Source of the DNA: Candidatus Latescibacterota bacterium
GTDB lineage: Bacteria > Latescibacterota > 4484-107 > B68-G9
Direction of reading: 5' to 3'
Length of the DNA: 5,343 nucleotides
Assembly (NCBI GenBank): GCA_012961755.1
Contig: DTYS01000213.1
Span: 1-5,343, forward strand
In this document: piece after piece, positions 5,261 to 5,343 of the stretch
Position numbering within the stretch: the first letter of the stretch is position 1
Layout: every line of letters starts with the position of its first letter
Program-made: the position numbers and the translations under genes
The notes under the pieces: generated by a model
The model's database searches: none
Seen by the model: the letters and a program-made list of their open reading frames with translations, nothing else
Told to the model about the DNA's origin: nothing

Positions 5261-5343
5261 GAATTTGTTGCAAAATTCGGGGCGAGGGTTTACTTTGATG
5301 AGAGAGTTTCCAAGGAGGAAGCGATGGGGTTCAGAGAACTCAC
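5261..5343. other. Right-edge segment of different composition, unassigned
   Basis: These 83 bases have about 47% G+C by my count, visibly lower than the rest, and use codons such as AAA, TTT and AGA that are rare in the operon. On the plus strand one frame reads EFVAKFGARVYFDERVSKEE and continues open to the edge, which looks protein-like but has no start codon here. On the minus strand the phosphoesterase frame also stays open but lacks the expected N-terminal motifs. I cannot name a gene; a junction to other DNA near 5260 is possible. Confidence 0.35.

Noticed and set aside
1..5343. CRISPR array, tRNA, rRNA, insertion sequence or long repeats
   Set aside because: No regularly spaced repeats, tRNA-like cloverleaf, rRNA segments, transposase motifs or inverted terminal repeats were seen by eye; almost all bases are accounted for by genes.

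Overview
The window holds most of one tightly packed, rightward operon for a multisubunit Mrp-type cation/proton antiporter, joined to a ferredoxin-like iron-sulfur subunit (1-4742). A damaged metallophosphoesterase gene on the opposite strand follows (4756 to about 5260), then about 80 bases at the right edge that I cannot assign. The DNA is GC-rich. Codon choice is strongly skewed: in mrpG (3800-4147) all ten isoleucines are ATA and all five arginines are AGG. Start codons are ATG and several have clear GGAGG-type Shine-Dalgarno sites. This fits an anaerobic, probably thermophilic bacterium (I lean towards Synergistota-like lineages) or an archaeon with similar codon habits. The bacterial mrp gene order and the bacterial look of the phosphoesterase favour the former. 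No marker gene settles the question.

Layout of the operon: 1-219 is the C-terminal end of a NuoL/MrpA-type proton-channel subunit. 224-742 is a free-standing gene for the MbhD- and MbhE-like domains, which in ordinary Mrp antiporters form the tail of MrpA. Then come mrpB (739-1203), mrpC (1205-1555), mrpD (1583-3058), mrpE (3059-3547), mrpF (3547-3807), mrpG (3800-4147) and a two-[4Fe-4S] HycF/HyfH/MbhN-like subunit (4134-4742). Neighbouring genes overlap or nearly touch. The exception is a 27-base gap before mrpD, which contains a small possible hairpin and a Shine-Dalgarno site.

Together these genes describe the membrane arm of a respiratory complex in which Mrp modules exchange Na+ and H+. 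The iron-sulfur subunit at the end is the kind that feeds electrons from ferredoxin to a group 4 [NiFe]-hydrogenase-like or related catalytic core. The core itself (NuoB, NuoC, NuoD and NuoH equivalents) is not in the window and would be expected upstream of base 1. The architecture is recognisable rather than wholly new. The points worth a second look are the split MrpA, the identity of the missing catalytic partner, the extra cysteine pairs of the iron-sulfur subunit, and the broken gene and composition change at the right edge.
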